This document shows, in pieces, positions 1 through 10,061 of a stretch of 64,000 nucleotides of DNA. The DNA comes from Serratia grimesii NBRC 13537. GTDB lineage: Bacteria > Pseudomonadota > Gammaproteobacteria > Enterobacterales > Enterobacteriaceae. The notes beneath the pieces are model-generated. The model worked only from the letters and a program-made list of their open reading frames with translations, was not told where the DNA came from and did not search any database. The position numbers were made by a program, and so were the translations under genes. How positions within the stretch are numbered: the first letter of the stretch is position 1; each line of letters starts with the position of its first letter. Location of the stretch: positions 1 through 64,000 of the forward strand of contig NZ_BCTT01000005.1 in assembly GCF_001590905.1 (NCBI RefSeq), in the 5' to 3' direction.

Positions 1-103
1 TAATTGCCCTACGTTTGTGGCAATTCCCTTTACACGCAACTAACAGATACCAACAAATAATCTGTCAGGCTTAACTGAACGGCATTAGGCGTATGCAGCG
101 TAA

Positions 104-988
104 TTATTTGGCCTGACGGAAACTCTTCGCCTCGGCCGGGGAGTTGACCATCACGCCATCTACACCCAGCGCCAGCGCTTGCTGATATTCCACCGGTGAG
201 TTAATACCGAACAGAATAATGTGTGCCGGCCCTTGCGAACGGAAGCAGTCGATCGATTCTTTATCCCAGGTTAAAAACGCCTTGGAACGACCTTCACCCA
301 GCGTAAATTTTTCCACCACTTCTACTTCACGCTTCAGCTCCAACCCGTACCAACGCGGTTGCTGATTGTCTGGCTTCAGCTCGCACTGATGCGACAGACT
401 GATATTTGCCAGCAGGTCACGGGTTTCATCGCGGGTCTCAAAGCGTTTAATAGCGTTAGGTAGCGCCTGCAGATATTTGGCATCGGTGGAATACACGCGT
501 GTGCGGTCCAAGCTGTTGGTCTTCTCCAATGTCGCCAACAGGGCTTTGCCGAATTGAACAGGATCAGCATCCGGTGACTTGATATCCAGATAGAAGTTGA
601 CCTTGGGGAAAGCATCCAGAATTTCATCCAATCTTGGAATGCCAATACCTTTTCCCCGGAACGGGTGTGCATCATCTTTGGCGAATGACCAACCTGCATC
701 GACTTTTGCCAACTGCGCGCCGGTAAAGGCGGACACCAATCCTTGTTCGTTGGTCAGCGCTTTCAGATCAGAAGGGCGGTACAGCACGATTGCACCGTCT
801 TTGGACTCCTGCAAGGTGATCCAAATAGCGTCGGCGCCGTTTTTCAATGCAGTTTCAATGGCGACGCGGGTGTTTTCAGGTGCGTCGGCGGTACCACCCC
901 GATGTGCAATAATGGCGGGGGCAGCCTGAGCGGCAATAGATATCAGGGATAAGGCAGAAGCGAACAAATAGACCGATAATGTTTTCAT
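104..988 (-). CDS. Secreted glycerophosphodiester phosphodiesterase-like protein
   Basis: About 294 residues from the ATG at 988, chosen because it opens directly into a signal peptide (MKTLSVYLFASALSLISIAAQA); upstream in-frame ATGs would add a polar tail. The mature N-terminus has the GDPD-family start IIAHRGG and the APENT motif (His29, Glu38, Asn39), and the C-terminal end has a GVDGVMVNSP segment typical of the TIM-barrel family. The usual metal ligands after the second strand are changed: GADAIExD is GADAIWIT (Trp56, Thr58), and the following HD is Arg71-Pro72. It may therefore not be a standard glycerophosphodiesterase. It stands alone, divergent from dinB. Confidence 0.75.
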   Translation of the reverse strand: MKTLSVYLFASALSLISIAAQAAPAIIAHRGGTADAPENTRVAIETALKNGADAIWITLQESKDGAIVLYRPSDLKALTNEQGLVSAFTGAQLAKVDAGWSFAKDDAHPFRGKGIGIPRLDEILDAFPKVNFYLDIKSPDADPVQFGKALLATLEKTNSLDRTRVYSTDAKYLQALPNAIKRFETRDETRDLLANISLSHQCELKPDNQQPRWYGLELKREVEVVEKFTLGEGRSKAFLTWDKESIDCFRSQGPAHIILFGINSPVEYQQALALGVDGVMVNSPAEAKSFRQAK

Positions 989-1151
989 GTAGGGTGCCAT
1001 CCTGTGCGAAGCGTTATTGTTGTCAGTCACTGAGGTAATTAATTTCCACAGCGTACTATTGAAAAATTACGCTTTTTTAACAAGTCGAAGATAATTGGTT
1101 GAAACCTTGTTTTCTCCGAACTGAACCGAGGCTTGAGCTTTCCATTTTTGC

Positions 1152-1167
1152 CTGTATACTTATACAG
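1152..1167 (+). promoter_or_regulatory. LexA (SOS) box upstream of dinB
   Basis: CTGTATACTTATACAG is a perfect CTGT-N8-ACAG LexA operator lying 16 bases before the dinB ATG. Its position overlaps the expected promoter/leader, so LexA binding should repress DNA polymerase IV until SOS induction, as in E. coli. The match is read directly; control by LexA is inferred. Confidence 0.85.
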
Positions 1168-1183
1168 TGTTATTGGAGGCGCG

Positions 1184-2245
1184 ATGCGTAAAATCATTCA
1201 TGTCGATATGGACTGCTTCTTCGCGGCGGTAGAAATGCGCGATGATCCCAGTTTGCGCGATATTCCGTTGGCGATCGGCGGCAGTGCCGACCGACGTGGG
1301 GTGATCAGCACCGCCAATTATCCGGCACGTCGTTATGGTGTGCACAGCGCGATGTCGACGGCAATGGCACTCAAGCTTTGCCCGCATCTTAAACTGCTGC
1401 CAGGCCGTATGGCTGCCTATAAAGAAGCCTCACAACATATCCGCGAAATCTTTGCGCGCTATACCCCACTGATTGAACCGCTATCCCTGGATGAAGCCTA
1501 TCTGGATGTGACCGACTGCATCCAGTGCAACGGCTCGGCGACGCTGATCGCCCAGCAAATCCGTCAGGCTATTTCCGATGAACTGAACCTCACTGCGTCA
1601 GCCGGTATCGCGCCCATCAAGTTCCTCGCCAAAATTGCTTCAGAGCTGAATAAGCCGAATGGCCAATACGTCATCACGCCAGCACAGGTGCCGGAATTTT
1701 TACAGCAGCTGCCGCTGAGCAAAATCCCCGGCGTGGGCAAAGTGACCGCGAAACGGTTGGAAGAAGTGGGGCTGATCACCTGCGCAGATGTGCAGCAGTA
1801 CGATCTGGTTGCCTTGTTAAAGCGCTTCGGCAAGTTTGGCCGAGTGCTGTGGGAACGCTGTCAGGGGATCGATCTGCGCGAGGTTTCGCCGGAACGGTTG
1901 CGCAAATCGGTGGGAGTAGAGCGTACGCTGGCGGAAGATATCCATGACTGGGAAGAGTGCGAAACATTGATCGTCGATAAGCTCTATCCCGAGCTGGAGA
2001 TGCGGTTGCGTAAAGTGAAGCCGGATCTGCATATCGCCCGGCAAGGGGTAAAACTGAAGTTTCAGGATTTTCAGCAAACCACGCAGGAACATGTCTGGCC
2101 GGTGCTGAATAAAGACGACTTGATCAACGTGGCACGGCAGGTATGGCGTGAGCGGCGTGAAGGGCGTGGTGTGCGTCTGGTCGGGTTGCACGTAACGCTA
2201 CTGGATCCCCAACTTGAGCGGCAACTGCTGCTGCCATGGGAATAA
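1184..2245 (+). CDS. dinB: DNA polymerase IV (Y-family, error-prone)
   Basis: 353 residues from the ATG at 1184, which follows a GGAGG site at 1175-1179 and gives the standard N-terminus [19 protein letters not shown]-family catalytic acidic residues are visible in DMDCFF and [12 protein letters not shown], followed by the [16 protein letters not shown] palm segment and the [16 protein letters not shown] helix-hairpin-helix thumb. Length matches E. coli DinB (351). The enzyme does translesion synthesis and is an SOS gene; a perfect LexA box lies just upstream. Converges on pepD across a long palindrome. Confidence 0.97.
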   Translation: MRKIIHVDMDCFFAAVEMRDDPSLRDIPLAIGGSADRRGVISTANYPARRYGVHSAMSTAMALKLCPHLKLLPGRMAAYKEASQHIREIFARYTPLIEPLSLDEAYLDVTDCIQCNGSATLIAQQIRQAISDELNLTASAGIAPIKFLAKIASELNKPNGQYVITPAQVPEFLQQLPLSKIPGVGKVTAKRLEEVGLITCADVQQYDLVALLKRFGKFGRVLWERCQGIDLREVSPERLRKSVGVERTLAEDIHDWEECETLIVDKLYPELEMRLRKVKPDLHIARQGVKLKFQDFQQTTQEHVWPVLNKDDLINVARQVWRERREGRGVRLVGLHVTLLDPQLERQLLLPWE

Positions 2246-2246
2246 T

Positions 2247-2270
2247 AAGGGCGCAAATATTTGCGCCCTT
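2247..2270. terminator. Bidirectional terminator-like palindrome between dinB and pepD
   Basis: A perfect 24-base palindrome (arms AAGGGCGCAAAT / ATTTGCGCCCTT) begins immediately after the dinB stop codon. It lies between the converging dinB and pepD genes, so it could end transcription in both directions. The T-rich tail is weak on both sides. Confidence 0.7.
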
Positions 2271-2297
2271 GGTTTGATCACTAAGTCATCTGTAATA

Positions 2298-3758
2298 TTA
2301 CGCGCGTTCCGGGATCGCTTTCAGCAGTGCGGTCAGCAGCTTCCAGTACAGGCCCACGCTTTCGATATGCACCTGCTCATCCGGCGAGTGTGGCCCGGTG
2401 ATGGTTGGCCCAATCGACACCATATCCATATTTGGGTACGGCTTTTTGAACAGACCGCATTCCAGACCGGCGTGGATCACCATGATGTTTGGTGTTTTGT
2501 TAAACAGATCCTGATAGATCTCACGCACCAGATGCATGACCGGTGAGTCAGCATCAGGCTGCCAGCCCGGGTAACCACCTTTAGGCGCCACTTTGGCGTT
2601 AGCCAACTGGCCCAGAGCGGTCAGCATACCTACCACATAATCTTTACCACTGTCGATCAGTGAGCGGATCAGGCAGATGATTTCTGCTTCGCTGTCGCTG
2701 GTGGTGACCACGCCCACGTTCAGTGAGGTTTCTACCACGCCTTTTACTGCGTCGCTCATGCGGATCACGCCGTTTGGCGTGCCATTGAGCAGCGCGACGA
2801 AACGCTGCTGGCAGTCGGCGGTCATTGCCTGAGACGCACTGGTGGTTGGCTCCAGCAGTACGGTAATGTTCTTCTCTTTTGCGGCCAGTTCATTTTGCAA
2901 GGTTGCCAGGAACACCTGGGTCAGTCCTTTCAACGCATCGGCTTTTTCGGCCGGTACGGCAACCACCGCAGAGGCCTCACGCGGGATAGCATTGCGCAGC
3001 GTACCGCCATTCAGATCCAGCAGGCGCAGGTTCAGCTCAGCGGTATGATCAAACAGGAAGCGTGCCAGCAGTTTGTTGGCGTTGCCCAGACCCACGTGGA
3101 TATCGGCACCGGAGTGACCGCCCTTCAGGCCCTTGATCGTCAGCTTCAGGGTTTGGTAACCGGCAGGTACCGCTTCGCGCTGCAGTGGCAGGGTGGTGAT
3201 GAAATCAATACCACCGGCGCAACCCATGTAGATCTCGCCTTCTTCTTCAGAATCGGTATTGATCAGGATATCCGCTTGCAGCCAGTTAGCTTGCAGCCCG
3301 AATGCACCGTCCATACCTGCTTCTTCGGTCATGGTCAGCAGCACTTCCAGCGGGCCGTGCTCAACGCTGTCGTCGGCCAGCACTGCCAGTGCAGAAGCCA
3401 TACCGATGCCGTTGTCGGCGCCCAGCGTGGTCCCGCGTGCTTTAATCCACTCGCCGTCAATGTATGGCTGAATCGGATCCTTGGTGAAGTCGTGCACCGT
3501 GTCGTTATTTTTCTGTGGCACCATGTCCAGGTGCGCCTGCAGGGCGACCGGTTTGCGGTTTTCCATACCCTTGGTGGCAGGTTTACGCAGCAGGATGTTG
3601 CCTACATGGTCACGTTCGGCGTGCAGGTGTTTCTCTTTCGCCCACTCGAGGATGTGCTGTGCCAGCGCTTCTTCATGATAAGAAGGATGCGGAATAGAGC
3701 AGATTTTGGCAAAAATATCCCACAGCGGCTGTGGTGAAAGTTGAGACAATTCAGACAC
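2298..3758 (-). CDS. pepD: Aminoacyl-histidine dipeptidase (peptidase D, M20 family)
   Basis: 486 residues, against 485 in E. coli PepD. It shows the di-zinc M20 signature: HLDMVPQ, then LGADNGIGMA with the bridging Asp, TEEAGMDG with the catalytic Glu, the NTDSEEEGEIYMGCAGG block and the C-terminal HAGLECG. Cytosolic Xaa-His dipeptidase that also cleaves other unblocked dipeptides. Divergent from gpt over a 324-base spacer, the same neighbour as in E. coli. Confidence 0.97.
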   Translation of the reverse strand: MSELSQLSPQPLWDIFAKICSIPHPSYHEEALAQHILEWAKEKHLHAERDHVGNILLRKPATKGMENRKPVALQAHLDMVPQKNNDTVHDFTKDPIQPYIDGEWIKARGTTLGADNGIGMASALAVLADDSVEHGPLEVLLTMTEEAGMDGAFGLQANWLQADILINTDSEEEGEIYMGCAGGIDFITTLPLQREAVPAGYQTLKLTIKGLKGGHSGADIHVGLGNANKLLARFLFDHTAELNLRLLDLNGGTLRNAIPREASAVVAVPAEKADALKGLTQVFLATLQNELAAKEKNITVLLEPTTSASQAMTADCQQRFVALLNGTPNGVIRMSDAVKGVVETSLNVGVVTTSDSEAEIICLIRSLIDSGKDYVVGMLTALGQLANAKVAPKGGYPGWQPDADSPVMHLVREIYQDLFNKTPNIMVIHAGLECGLFKKPYPNMDMVSIGPTITGPHSPDEQVHIESVGLYWKLLTALLKAIPERA

Positions 3759-4082
3759 TATAAGTCTCCTGTAACAGCATTCTCGGCAGTGCGGGAATGC
3801 CGCTCGGTTAGGGTTAGGGGCATCTGTGCAGCTTTGGCACGATCTCCAGAGAATATCACTTTATTCGGGGCGGTGCCCGTACCGTATTGCGCTGTTCAAG
3901 CGCTTGATCACACTCGTTTGACTCGCCATTGTTCATTTATTCAGCATCAATCACCATATGAAATACTTATGAAATTCCAGGTACAACTGGTATTTGATGC
4001 GGTCAGTCTTTATAATCTCGCGCAACCTTTTTTCCCCTGATTACTGAGTAAGCCGCACCACTGCTGGCTGGGACACCATTCT
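3759..4082. promoter_or_regulatory. pepD-gpt divergent intergenic region with a gpt promoter candidate
   Basis: 324 bases without a convincing gene. A TATAAT hexamer at 4011-4016 is a good -10 candidate for gpt, with a poor -35 (around 3987-3993) and a leader of roughly 60 bases. Open frames here (for example 3741-4040) start inside pepD antisense and look non-coding. Confidence 0.4.
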
Positions 4083-4541
4083 ATGAGCGAAAAATACGTT
4101 GTTACCTGGGACATGCTGCAAATGCAAGCGCGCAAACTGGCTCACCGCCTGCTGCCGGTTGAGCAATGGACTGGCATTATTGCCGTAAGCCGCGGCGGTC
4201 TGGTACCGGCTGCCTTACTGGCACGTGAACTGGGCATTCGCCACGTGGATACCGTCTGCATTTCCAGCTATGATCATGACAACCAACGCGAAATGAAAGT
4301 GCTCAAGCGCGCAGAAGGCGACGGTGAAGGCTTTATCGTGATCGACGATCTGGTGGATACCGGCGGTACTGCGAAAGCGATCCGTGAAATGTACCCGAAA
4401 GCGCATTTCGTCACTATCTTCGCCAAGCCGGCAGGCCGCCCGCTGGTGGATGACTATGTGGTTGATATCCCGCAAGACACCTGGATCGAACAGCCATGGG
4501 ACATGGCGGTGACCTTCGTGCCACCGATCGGCGGCCGTTAA
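4083..4541 (+). CDS. gpt: Xanthine-guanine phosphoribosyltransferase
   Basis: 152 residues, the same length as E. coli Gpt, starting [20 protein letters not shown]. The PRPP-binding loop is [15 protein letters not shown] and the purine-site region contains [16 protein letters not shown]. It salvages guanine, xanthine and hypoxanthine to their 5'-monophosphates using PRPP, at the inner face of the membrane in E. coli. Followed by a strong intrinsic terminator, so probably monocistronic. Confidence 0.97.
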   Translation: MSEKYVVTWDMLQMQARKLAHRLLPVEQWTGIIAVSRGGLVPAALLARELGIRHVDTVCISSYDHDNQREMKVLKRAEGDGEGFIVIDDLVDTGGTAKAIREMYPKAHFVTIFAKPAGRPLVDDYVVDIPQDTWIEQPWDMAVTFVPPIGGR

Positions 4542-4563
4542 GTTCGCCACACTGATTCGTGAA

Positions 4564-4590
4564 AACGCCCGGCTCTGCCGGGCGTTTTTG
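4564..4590 (+). terminator. Intrinsic terminator of gpt
   Basis: GC-rich stem AACGCCCGGC / GCCGGGCGTT with a short CTCT loop followed by TTTTG, 22 bases after the gpt stop codon. A typical Rho-independent terminator. Confidence 0.9.
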
Positions 4591-4604
4591 TTTCTGATAT
4601 TCGC

Positions 4605-4682
4605 CCCTGGACCATAGGATGTGCATCAAGGCAGCCAGCGAGTGCTGCTGGTGCAGATACCGCTTCAAGTATGACGGGTATA
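4605..4682 (-). repeat. Diverged intergenic repeat copy (TACCCGTCATACTT family)
   Basis: Read on the minus strand, this stretch begins TATACCCGTCATACTTGAAG and continues through an imperfect GCTGGCTGC segment to CCAGGGGC. It resembles the roughly 130-base intergenic repeat scattered in Serratia and related genera (heads of the type TACCCGTCATACTTCAAG, middle with CTCCTGGGG). A related copy is at 46308-46436. Assignment to the family is from memory. Confidence 0.5.
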
Positions 4683-4767
4683 TCGCGCCAGAGTTCGGTA
4701 CACTACTTCGAGTTAATTAGTAGGCTGTTTGCGGCCTACGGCCAGATTTACGGAGGCTGTTGTTACC

Positions 4768-6015
4768 ATGGCACAGGCCAACCTTTCTGAAATCCTGTTC
4801 AAACCCTCATTTAAGCACCCAGAGACCTCGACGCTGGTCATGCGTGCGCGCAACAAAGTCAGTGCAGAACTGCATTCCACACTAGAAGGCAATACCGTCA
4901 GCAACTGGTATCGCATGCTTAACCCACTGATGTGGGCCTGGCGCGGTGTCGATCCGATTGAGATCAACGAAGTGCTGGCGCGCATTGCGGTTGCTGATGT
5001 GGAACACACCAACGACAAGTGGCTGGATACCGTAGTCGGTTACCGTAACGGTAACTGGATCTACGAATGGGTGCATCAGGGCATGCTCTGGCAGCAGCGT
5101 GCACTGGAACAACAGGACCCCTTGATCGGCGGGCAGTACTGGCTCAATGCGGCCAACTTTTACAGCATTGCCGGTTACCCGCACTTGAAAGGGGACGAAC
5201 TGGCCGAACAGGCCGAGGCGCTCTCTAACCGGGCCTACGAAGAAGCTGCGTTATTACTACCGTACCAGTTGAAAGAACTGGAGTTCCGCATCGAAGGCGG
5301 CAGCAGCATTACCGGCTTCCTGCACATGCCGGAAAAAGGCGAAGCGCCGTTCCCAACGGTGCTGATGTGCGGCAGCCTGGACACGCTACAGACTGATTAT
5401 CACCGCTTATTCCGTGACTATTTGGCGCCACATGGCATTGCCATGCTGACCATTGATATGCCTTCCATCGGTTCTTCTTACAAGTGGAAACTGACGCAAG
5501 ATTCCAGCTTCCTGCACCAGCAGGTGCTCACTCAACTGGCCTCGGTGCCGTGGGTTGATCATCAGCGCGTCACTGCGTTTGGTTTCCGTTTCGGCGCCAA
5601 CGTAGCAGTCCGTCTGGCCTATTTGGAGCCGCAGCGGCTACGGGGTGTGGCTTGTCTGGGGCCGGTGGTGCACCGCCTGCTGTGTGACATCAACACGCAG
5701 CGACATGTACCGGACATGTATATGGACGTGCTGGCTAGCCGTATGGGCATGGCCAACGCTTCGGATAACGTGCTGAAGATTGAGCTGAATAGCTATTCGC
5801 TGAAAACCCAAGGGTTGTTGGGCCGCCGCTGTCCGACGCCGATGTTGGCCGGTTACTGGGATCAAGATCCGCTCAGCCCGAAAGAGGAGTCGCAACTGAT
5901 CGCGTCGTCTTCTATGGACGGCAAACTGATCGCCATACCGCGCGCACCTGTCTACAGCAGTTTCCACAAGGCATTGCTGCAAATGACACATTGGATGAAA
6001 GATAAAATGCGTTAA
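4768..6015 (+). CDS. frsA: Esterase FrsA (fermentation/respiration switch protein)
   Basis: 415 residues from the ATG at 4768, preceded by GGAGG at 4752-4756; E. coli FrsA is 414 and begins almost identically ([24 protein letters not shown]). Alpha/beta-hydrolase fold in the C-terminal half. At the position of the nucleophile elbow the sequence is GFRFGANVA, with no serine, as in E. coli FrsA. In enterobacteria it binds unphosphorylated EIIA-Glc and shifts cells towards fermentation. Lies just upstream of crl, the conserved order. Confidence 0.93.
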   Translation: MAQANLSEILFKPSFKHPETSTLVMRARNKVSAELHSTLEGNTVSNWYRMLNPLMWAWRGVDPIEINEVLARIAVADVEHTNDKWLDTVVGYRNGNWIYEWVHQGMLWQQRALEQQDPLIGGQYWLNAANFYSIAGYPHLKGDELAEQAEALSNRAYEEAALLLPYQLKELEFRIEGGSSITGFLHMPEKGEAPFPTVLMCGSLDTLQTDYHRLFRDYLAPHGIAMLTIDMPSIGSSYKWKLTQDSSFLHQQVLTQLASVPWVDHQRVTAFGFRFGANVAVRLAYLEPQRLRGVACLGPVVHRLLCDINTQRHVPDMYMDVLASRMGMANASDNVLKIELNSYSLKTQGLLGRRCPTPMLAGYWDQDPLSPKEESQLIASSSMDGKLIAIPRAPVYSSFHKALLQMTHWMKDKMR

Positions 6016-6075
6016 ATAGTTGCTAAATTTTAACAATTTGTTAAAAAGAGTGGTCTACATTGAGGAGGTTAAAGA

Positions 6076-6477
6076 ATGACGTTACCGAGTGGTCACCCTA
6101 AAAGCCGACTAATGAAACGTTTCGCCAGCTTGGGGCCGTATCTGCGTGAAGGGCAGTGTGAGAACGACCGTTTTTTCTTTGATTGTTTAGCCGTTTGCGT
6201 CAATGTTAAGCCCGCGCCAGAGAAGCGCGAATTCTGGGGCTGGTGGATCGAACTGCATGCTGAAGATACGCGCTTTACTTACGCCTATCAGTTCGGCCTG
6301 TTTGATAAAGAAGGGCATTGGACGCCGGAAAAGATTAAGGATACTGAAGTCAAAACCAAGCTGGAAACCACCCTGCGTGATTTCCACCGTCGCTTGGGCG
6401 AGCTGCTGACCACAATGGAACTGACGTTAGAGCCTGCCGCTGATTTCAAAGAAAAACTGATTAAACTTTCCGCCTGA
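6076..6477 (+). CDS. crl: Sigma factor-binding protein Crl
   Basis: 133 residues, the same as E. coli Crl, starting [27 protein letters not shown] after a strong GAGGAGG site. The four-cysteine pattern is partly kept and the central [11 protein letters not shown] is typical. Crl is a small cytosolic protein that binds RpoS and favours its assembly with RNA polymerase core, raising stationary-phase gene expression. Located between frsA and proB; the phoE porin gene that sits here in E. coli is absent. Confidence 0.95.
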   Translation: MTLPSGHPKSRLMKRFASLGPYLREGQCENDRFFFDCLAVCVNVKPAPEKREFWGWWIELHAEDTRFTYAYQFGLFDKEGHWTPEKIKDTEVKTKLETTLRDFHRRLGELLTTMELTLEPAADFKEKLIKLSA

Positions 6478-6593
6478 CCCCGTTTGACCACAAGTATTCT
6501 GCTGATTTCGCGTTGTGCCTGTTGGCATAACGCGTCTCTCCTGTTACAAAGTCCCTAAGCATTATTCTTCTCATCTTATACGGCAGAAACACT

Positions 6594-7697
6594 ATGAACG
6601 GCAGCCAGACACTGGTTGTGAAATTGGGCACCAGCGTGTTGACCGGCGGATCGCTGCGTCTTAACCGTGCCCATATTGTCGAACTGGTACGCCAGTGCGC
6701 ACAACAGCATGCAGCGGGTCACCGCATCGTTATCGTCACCTCCGGCGCGATTGCAGCCGGGCGCGAACATTTGGGCTACCCCGAACTCCCCGCCACCATC
6801 GCCTCCAAGCAGTTGCTGGCGGCGGTCGGGCAGAGCCGGTTGATTCAACTGTGGGAGCAACTGTTTTCCATTTATGGCATCCACGTCGGGCAGATGTTGC
6901 TGACGCGTGCCGATCTGGAAGACCGTGAACGCTTCCTCAACGCGCGTGACACCATGACGGCGTTGCTGGACAACCGTATCGTGCCGGTGATCAATGAGAA
7001 CGACGCGGTTGCGACCGCAGAAATCAAAGTGGGCGACAACGACAATCTGTCGGCATTGGCGGCGATCCTGGCCGGGGCTGATAAACTGTTGTTGCTGACC
7101 GATCAGCAGGGCCTGTACACCGCTGACCCACGTAATAACCCGCAGGCAGAGCTGATCCGAGAAGTGCACGGCATCGACGACGCACTGCGCGCCATCGCTG
7201 GCGACAGCGTTTCCGGCCTGGGCACCGGCGGCATGGGCACCAAGCTGCAAGCCGCTGACGTGGCCTGCCGCGCCGGTATCGATGTGATCATTGCCGCCGG
7301 CAGCAAGCCAGGCGTGGTGGCTGACGTGATTGAAGGCAAACCGGTGGGCACCCGTTTCCACGCGCTGGAAACCCCATTGGAAAACCGCAAACGCTGGATC
7401 TTCGGCGCACCGCCGGCGGGTGAGATCACCGTCGACGACGGTGCGGTCGACGCCATTATGGCGCGCGGCAGTTCGCTGCTGCCGAAGGGCATCCGCGAAG
7501 TCAAAGGCGACTTCTCCCGTGGTGAAGTGATCCGCATTCGCAACCTGACGGGGCGCGATCTGGCGCACGGTGTCAGCCGTTATAACAGCGACGCGATGCG
7601 CATGATAGCCGGTCACCACTCGCAGGAAATCAGCGAAATTCTCGGTTATGAATACGGCCCGGTGGCAGTGCACCGTGACGATATGATAGTCAGTTAA
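6594..7697 (+). CDS. proB: Glutamate 5-kinase
   Basis: 367 residues, identical in length to E. coli ProB. N-terminal amino-acid kinase domain ([65 protein letters not shown]) and a C-terminal PUA domain (residues about 275-355, GSSLLPKGI...FSRGEVIRI). It phosphorylates glutamate in the first step of proline synthesis and is the proline-feedback-inhibited enzyme. Only 9 bases separate its stop from the proA ATG, so proBA is one operon. The ribosome site before proB is weak. Confidence 0.97.
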   Translation: MNGSQTLVVKLGTSVLTGGSLRLNRAHIVELVRQCAQQHAAGHRIVIVTSGAIAAGREHLGYPELPATIASKQLLAAVGQSRLIQLWEQLFSIYGIHVGQMLLTRADLEDRERFLNARDTMTALLDNRIVPVINENDAVATAEIKVGDNDNLSALAAILAGADKLLLLTDQQGLYTADPRNNPQAELIREVHGIDDALRAIAGDSVSGLGTGGMGTKLQAADVACRAGIDVIIAAGSKPGVVADVIEGKPVGTRFHALETPLENRKRWIFGAPPAGEITVDDGAVDAIMARGSSLLPKGIREVKGDFSRGEVIRIRNLTGRDLAHGVSRYNSDAMRMIAGHHSQEISEILGYEYGPVAVHRDDMIVS

Positions 7698-7706
7698 GGA
7701 GTGAGC

Positions 7707-8960
7707 ATGCTAGAGCAAATGGGGAAGGCCGCCAAACAGGCTTCCTGGCAACTGGCGGTGCTGAGCACGGCGAAGAAAAACCAGGTACTGTCGGTGATTG
7801 CCGACAGACTGGAAGCCGAAAGCGAAGTGATTTTACAGGCTAACGAACAGGACATGGAACAGGCACGCGCCAGCGGGATGACCGAAGCGCTGCTTGATCG
7901 CCTGTTACTGACCCCGGCACGCCTGGCGGCGATCGCCAATGACGTGCGTCAGGTATGCCGTTTGAACGACCCGGTCGGCCATGTATTGGACGGCAGCCTG
8001 TTGGACAGCGGGTTGAAGCTGGAACGCCGCCGGGTACCGCTCGGTGTGATTGGCGTGATTTATGAAGCACGGCCTAACGTCACCATCGACGTTGCCAGCC
8101 TGTGCCTGAAAACCGGCAACGCGGTGATTCTGCGCGGTGGCAAAGAAACCCACCACACCAACCAGGCGACGGTGAAAGTGATCCAGCAGGCGCTGGAACA
8201 GTGCGGCCTGCCGGCTGCGGCGGTACAGGCGATTGAAAGCCCGGACCGTGCGTTGGTGAATGAGTTGCTGCGCCTGGATCGCTACGTCGACATGTTGATC
8301 CCACGTGGTGGTGCGGGCTTGCACAAGCTGTGTCGCGAACAGTCGACTATTCCGGTGATCACCGGCGGTATCGGCGTTTGCCATACCTACGTTGACGACA
8401 GCGTTGATTTCGACAAAGCACTGACGGTTATCGAGAACGCCAAAATTCAACGTCCAAGCGCCTGTAACTCGCTGGAGACGCTGCTGGTGAACCGCAACAT
8501 CGCCGCAGAGTTCTTGCCTGCCTTGAGTACGCGAATGGCGGCGGTGGGCGTCACCCTGCATGCTGCGGAGAACGCCATGCCGCTGTTGCAAGACGGCCCG
8601 GCAACGGTGGTGGCGGTAGCGGCGGAAGATTACGACGACGAATGGCTGTCGTTGGATTTGAACGTGGCGCTGGTGGATGACATCGATCAGGCTATCGACC
8701 ATATTCGCACCCATGGCACCAGCCACTCCGACGCGATCCTCACCCGTTCACTGAGCAGCGCCGAGCACTTTGTGCGTGCGGTGGATTCAAGCGCGGTGTA
8801 CGTCAATGCCAGCACCCGCTTCACCGACGGCGGCCAGTTCGGCCTGGGCGCAGAAGTGGCCGTCAGCACCCAGAAACTGCACGCCCGTGGCCCAATGGGC
8901 CTGGACGCACTGACCACCTACAAGTGGATTGGTTACGGTGATGATTTGGTTCGTAGCTAA
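7707..8960 (+). CDS. proA: Gamma-glutamyl phosphate reductase
   Basis: 417 residues from the ATG at 7707, the E. coli length, starting [22 protein letters not shown] at 7696-7701 fits this start better than the in-frame GTG at 7701. Aldehyde dehydrogenase-like fold with the catalytic-cysteine block [13 protein letters not shown] and [21 protein letters not shown] near the C-terminus. It reduces glutamyl 5-phosphate to the semialdehyde with NADPH, the second step of proline synthesis, and forms a complex with ProB. Ended by an intrinsic terminator. Confidence 0.97.
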   Translation: MLEQMGKAAKQASWQLAVLSTAKKNQVLSVIADRLEAESEVILQANEQDMEQARASGMTEALLDRLLLTPARLAAIANDVRQVCRLNDPVGHVLDGSLLDSGLKLERRRVPLGVIGVIYEARPNVTIDVASLCLKTGNAVILRGGKETHHTNQATVKVIQQALEQCGLPAAAVQAIESPDRALVNELLRLDRYVDMLIPRGGAGLHKLCREQSTIPVITGGIGVCHTYVDDSVDFDKALTVIENAKIQRPSACNSLETLLVNRNIAAEFLPALSTRMAAVGVTLHAAENAMPLLQDGPATVVAVAAEDYDDEWLSLDLNVALVDDIDQAIDHIRTHGTSHSDAILTRSLSSAEHFVRAVDSSAVYVNASTRFTDGGQFGLGAEVAVSTQKLHARGPMGLDALTTYKWIGYGDDLVRS

Positions 8961-8989
8961 GTTTTAGTTTGGTGTTTAAAAATGTAGGG

Positions 8990-9020
8990 GCGCAGTTCAT
9001 TTGGACTGCGCTCTTTTTAT
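8990..9020 (+). terminator. Intrinsic terminator of proBA
   Basis: Stem GCGCAGT / ACTGCGC (with two extra wobble/GC pairs) and a small loop, followed by CTCTTTTTATTTT. It lies 30 bases after the proA stop. Its GTAGGGGCGC lead-in resembles the first hairpin of the repeats at 18261 and 25816. Confidence 0.85.
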
Positions 9021-9082
9021 TTTGGGGGAGTTTAGCGTTGCTGGCCTAAGCGGAACCTTATCTGGCAGTCGGCTTTGTGCCA

Positions 9083-9850
9083 GGAGCAGACGTTAAAAAA
9101 TTATGTAGATACAGTTAGCATGCTCAGATTTATAAGTTAAAATAGCCGTGCACGGTAAGGCTGTTATCATCTTTTGATAGATACAAAAATATAATCATGA
9201 ATAAAAGTTATTATTTCGAAAGTAAATATAAAAAATGGTCCATTACAGCCGTGGTATGCATCATTATGGGCGGATGGTTCTGGTATATGTTATGGGCAAC
9301 AAGTATTTCCCATAATACCATTTTACAAAAATCGGTGCCTGAATGGACAACGTATATTTCTTTTGGTGCATTGATTGGAAGCTTCTCTTCTATTCACGCT
9401 TTTTATCTTCGCACTTTTAACAAAACAATAAAGTATCTTTCTAAAGCATTCTTTGGCGGTTTCTGCCTGGGATTTGTATTGAGCTTAAACTGTTACGATG
9501 TCTATGTTTATCTCTTCCCAGAAAAAATAATTGGCTATGAATCTGAATATGAGGTTGTCTTCCCTGGGCCATCGAGGGGTAAGCATGGGCATTGTGAAGC
9601 AGGTATCTGGTTAAAAGATCAGAACACCACCAGATGGATACAGCTTTGTACAAATAAAGAATTTCTGCGCAGCCACCGTAAGCAAGGAATGACAGGGGTA
9701 TGGGTATCAGCTCGTGTTAATAAAATTGGAACCTACATCGTGAAATACGAATTTATTTATATGTAAATGAAGTAATCTTAATGTATTTCAATCGCTTGGG
9801 TCGAAACTTTTTTCTGTCTGTGAAAATGAATGATAGTCAACGTCTGCTCC
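9083..9850. repeat. 12-bp inverted repeat flanking an orphan gene
   Basis: GGAGCAGACGTT at 9083-9094 recurs as its exact reverse complement at 9839-9850, bracketing the AT-rich orphan gene at 9197-9766. No transposase or target duplication was seen. It may be the end sequence of a small mobile unit or chance. Confidence 0.35.
9197..9766 (+). CDS. Orphan membrane protein of unknown function
   Basis: 189 residues; not recognised. Three hydrophobic segments are visible at about 15-35, 47-68 and 82-104, followed by a hydrophilic C-terminal domain of about 80 residues with two cysteines (HCEAGIWL, QLCTNKEF) that is probably periplasmic or cytosolic depending on topology. The coding sequence is markedly AT-rich with AT-rich codons (AAA, AAT, TTT, ATA), unlike proBA before it. 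No clear ribosome site precedes the ATG. Base composition and the absence of related neighbours suggest recent acquisition. Confidence 0.6.
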   Translation: MNKSYYFESKYKKWSITAVVCIIMGGWFWYMLWATSISHNTILQKSVPEWTTYISFGALIGSFSSIHAFYLRTFNKTIKYLSKAFFGGFCLGFVLSLNCYDVYVYLFPEKIIGYESEYEVVFPGPSRGKHGHCEAGIWLKDQNTTRWIQLCTNKEFLRSHRKQGMTGVWVSARVNKIGTYIVKYEFIYM

Positions 9851-10061
9851 TCACTCATAGCTGACGTTGTTCTATTCAGGGGATAGAGCTGGGTCAGAAA
9901 TGCTCGACTTTACAGATAATCTAGCCATTTATGAGTGAGTGGTGCGATACATCAAGTACCAACTGTTTTCACGAACAAACGATAATGAAAGCAAACAAAA
10001 CAAGGGGCCAGGGCAGTAAAAACCACCCGAAGCCCCCAGTATTATCCCATCAATATTTCCG

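Noticed and set aside
2895-3737. 280-codon frame antisense to pepD
   Set aside because: Shadow of pepD codon bias.
3741-4040. 99-codon frame between pepD and gpt
   Set aside because: Starts inside pepD antisense and covers the promoter region; no protein-like features.
6576-7673. 365-codon frame antisense to proB
   Set aside because: Composition and position mirror proB exactly; no ribosome site or recognisable domain.
8961-9196. Possible tRNA-Thr after proA, as in E. coli
   Set aside because: No cloverleaf or CCA-ending tRNA sequence is seen; only a terminator and AT-rich sequence.
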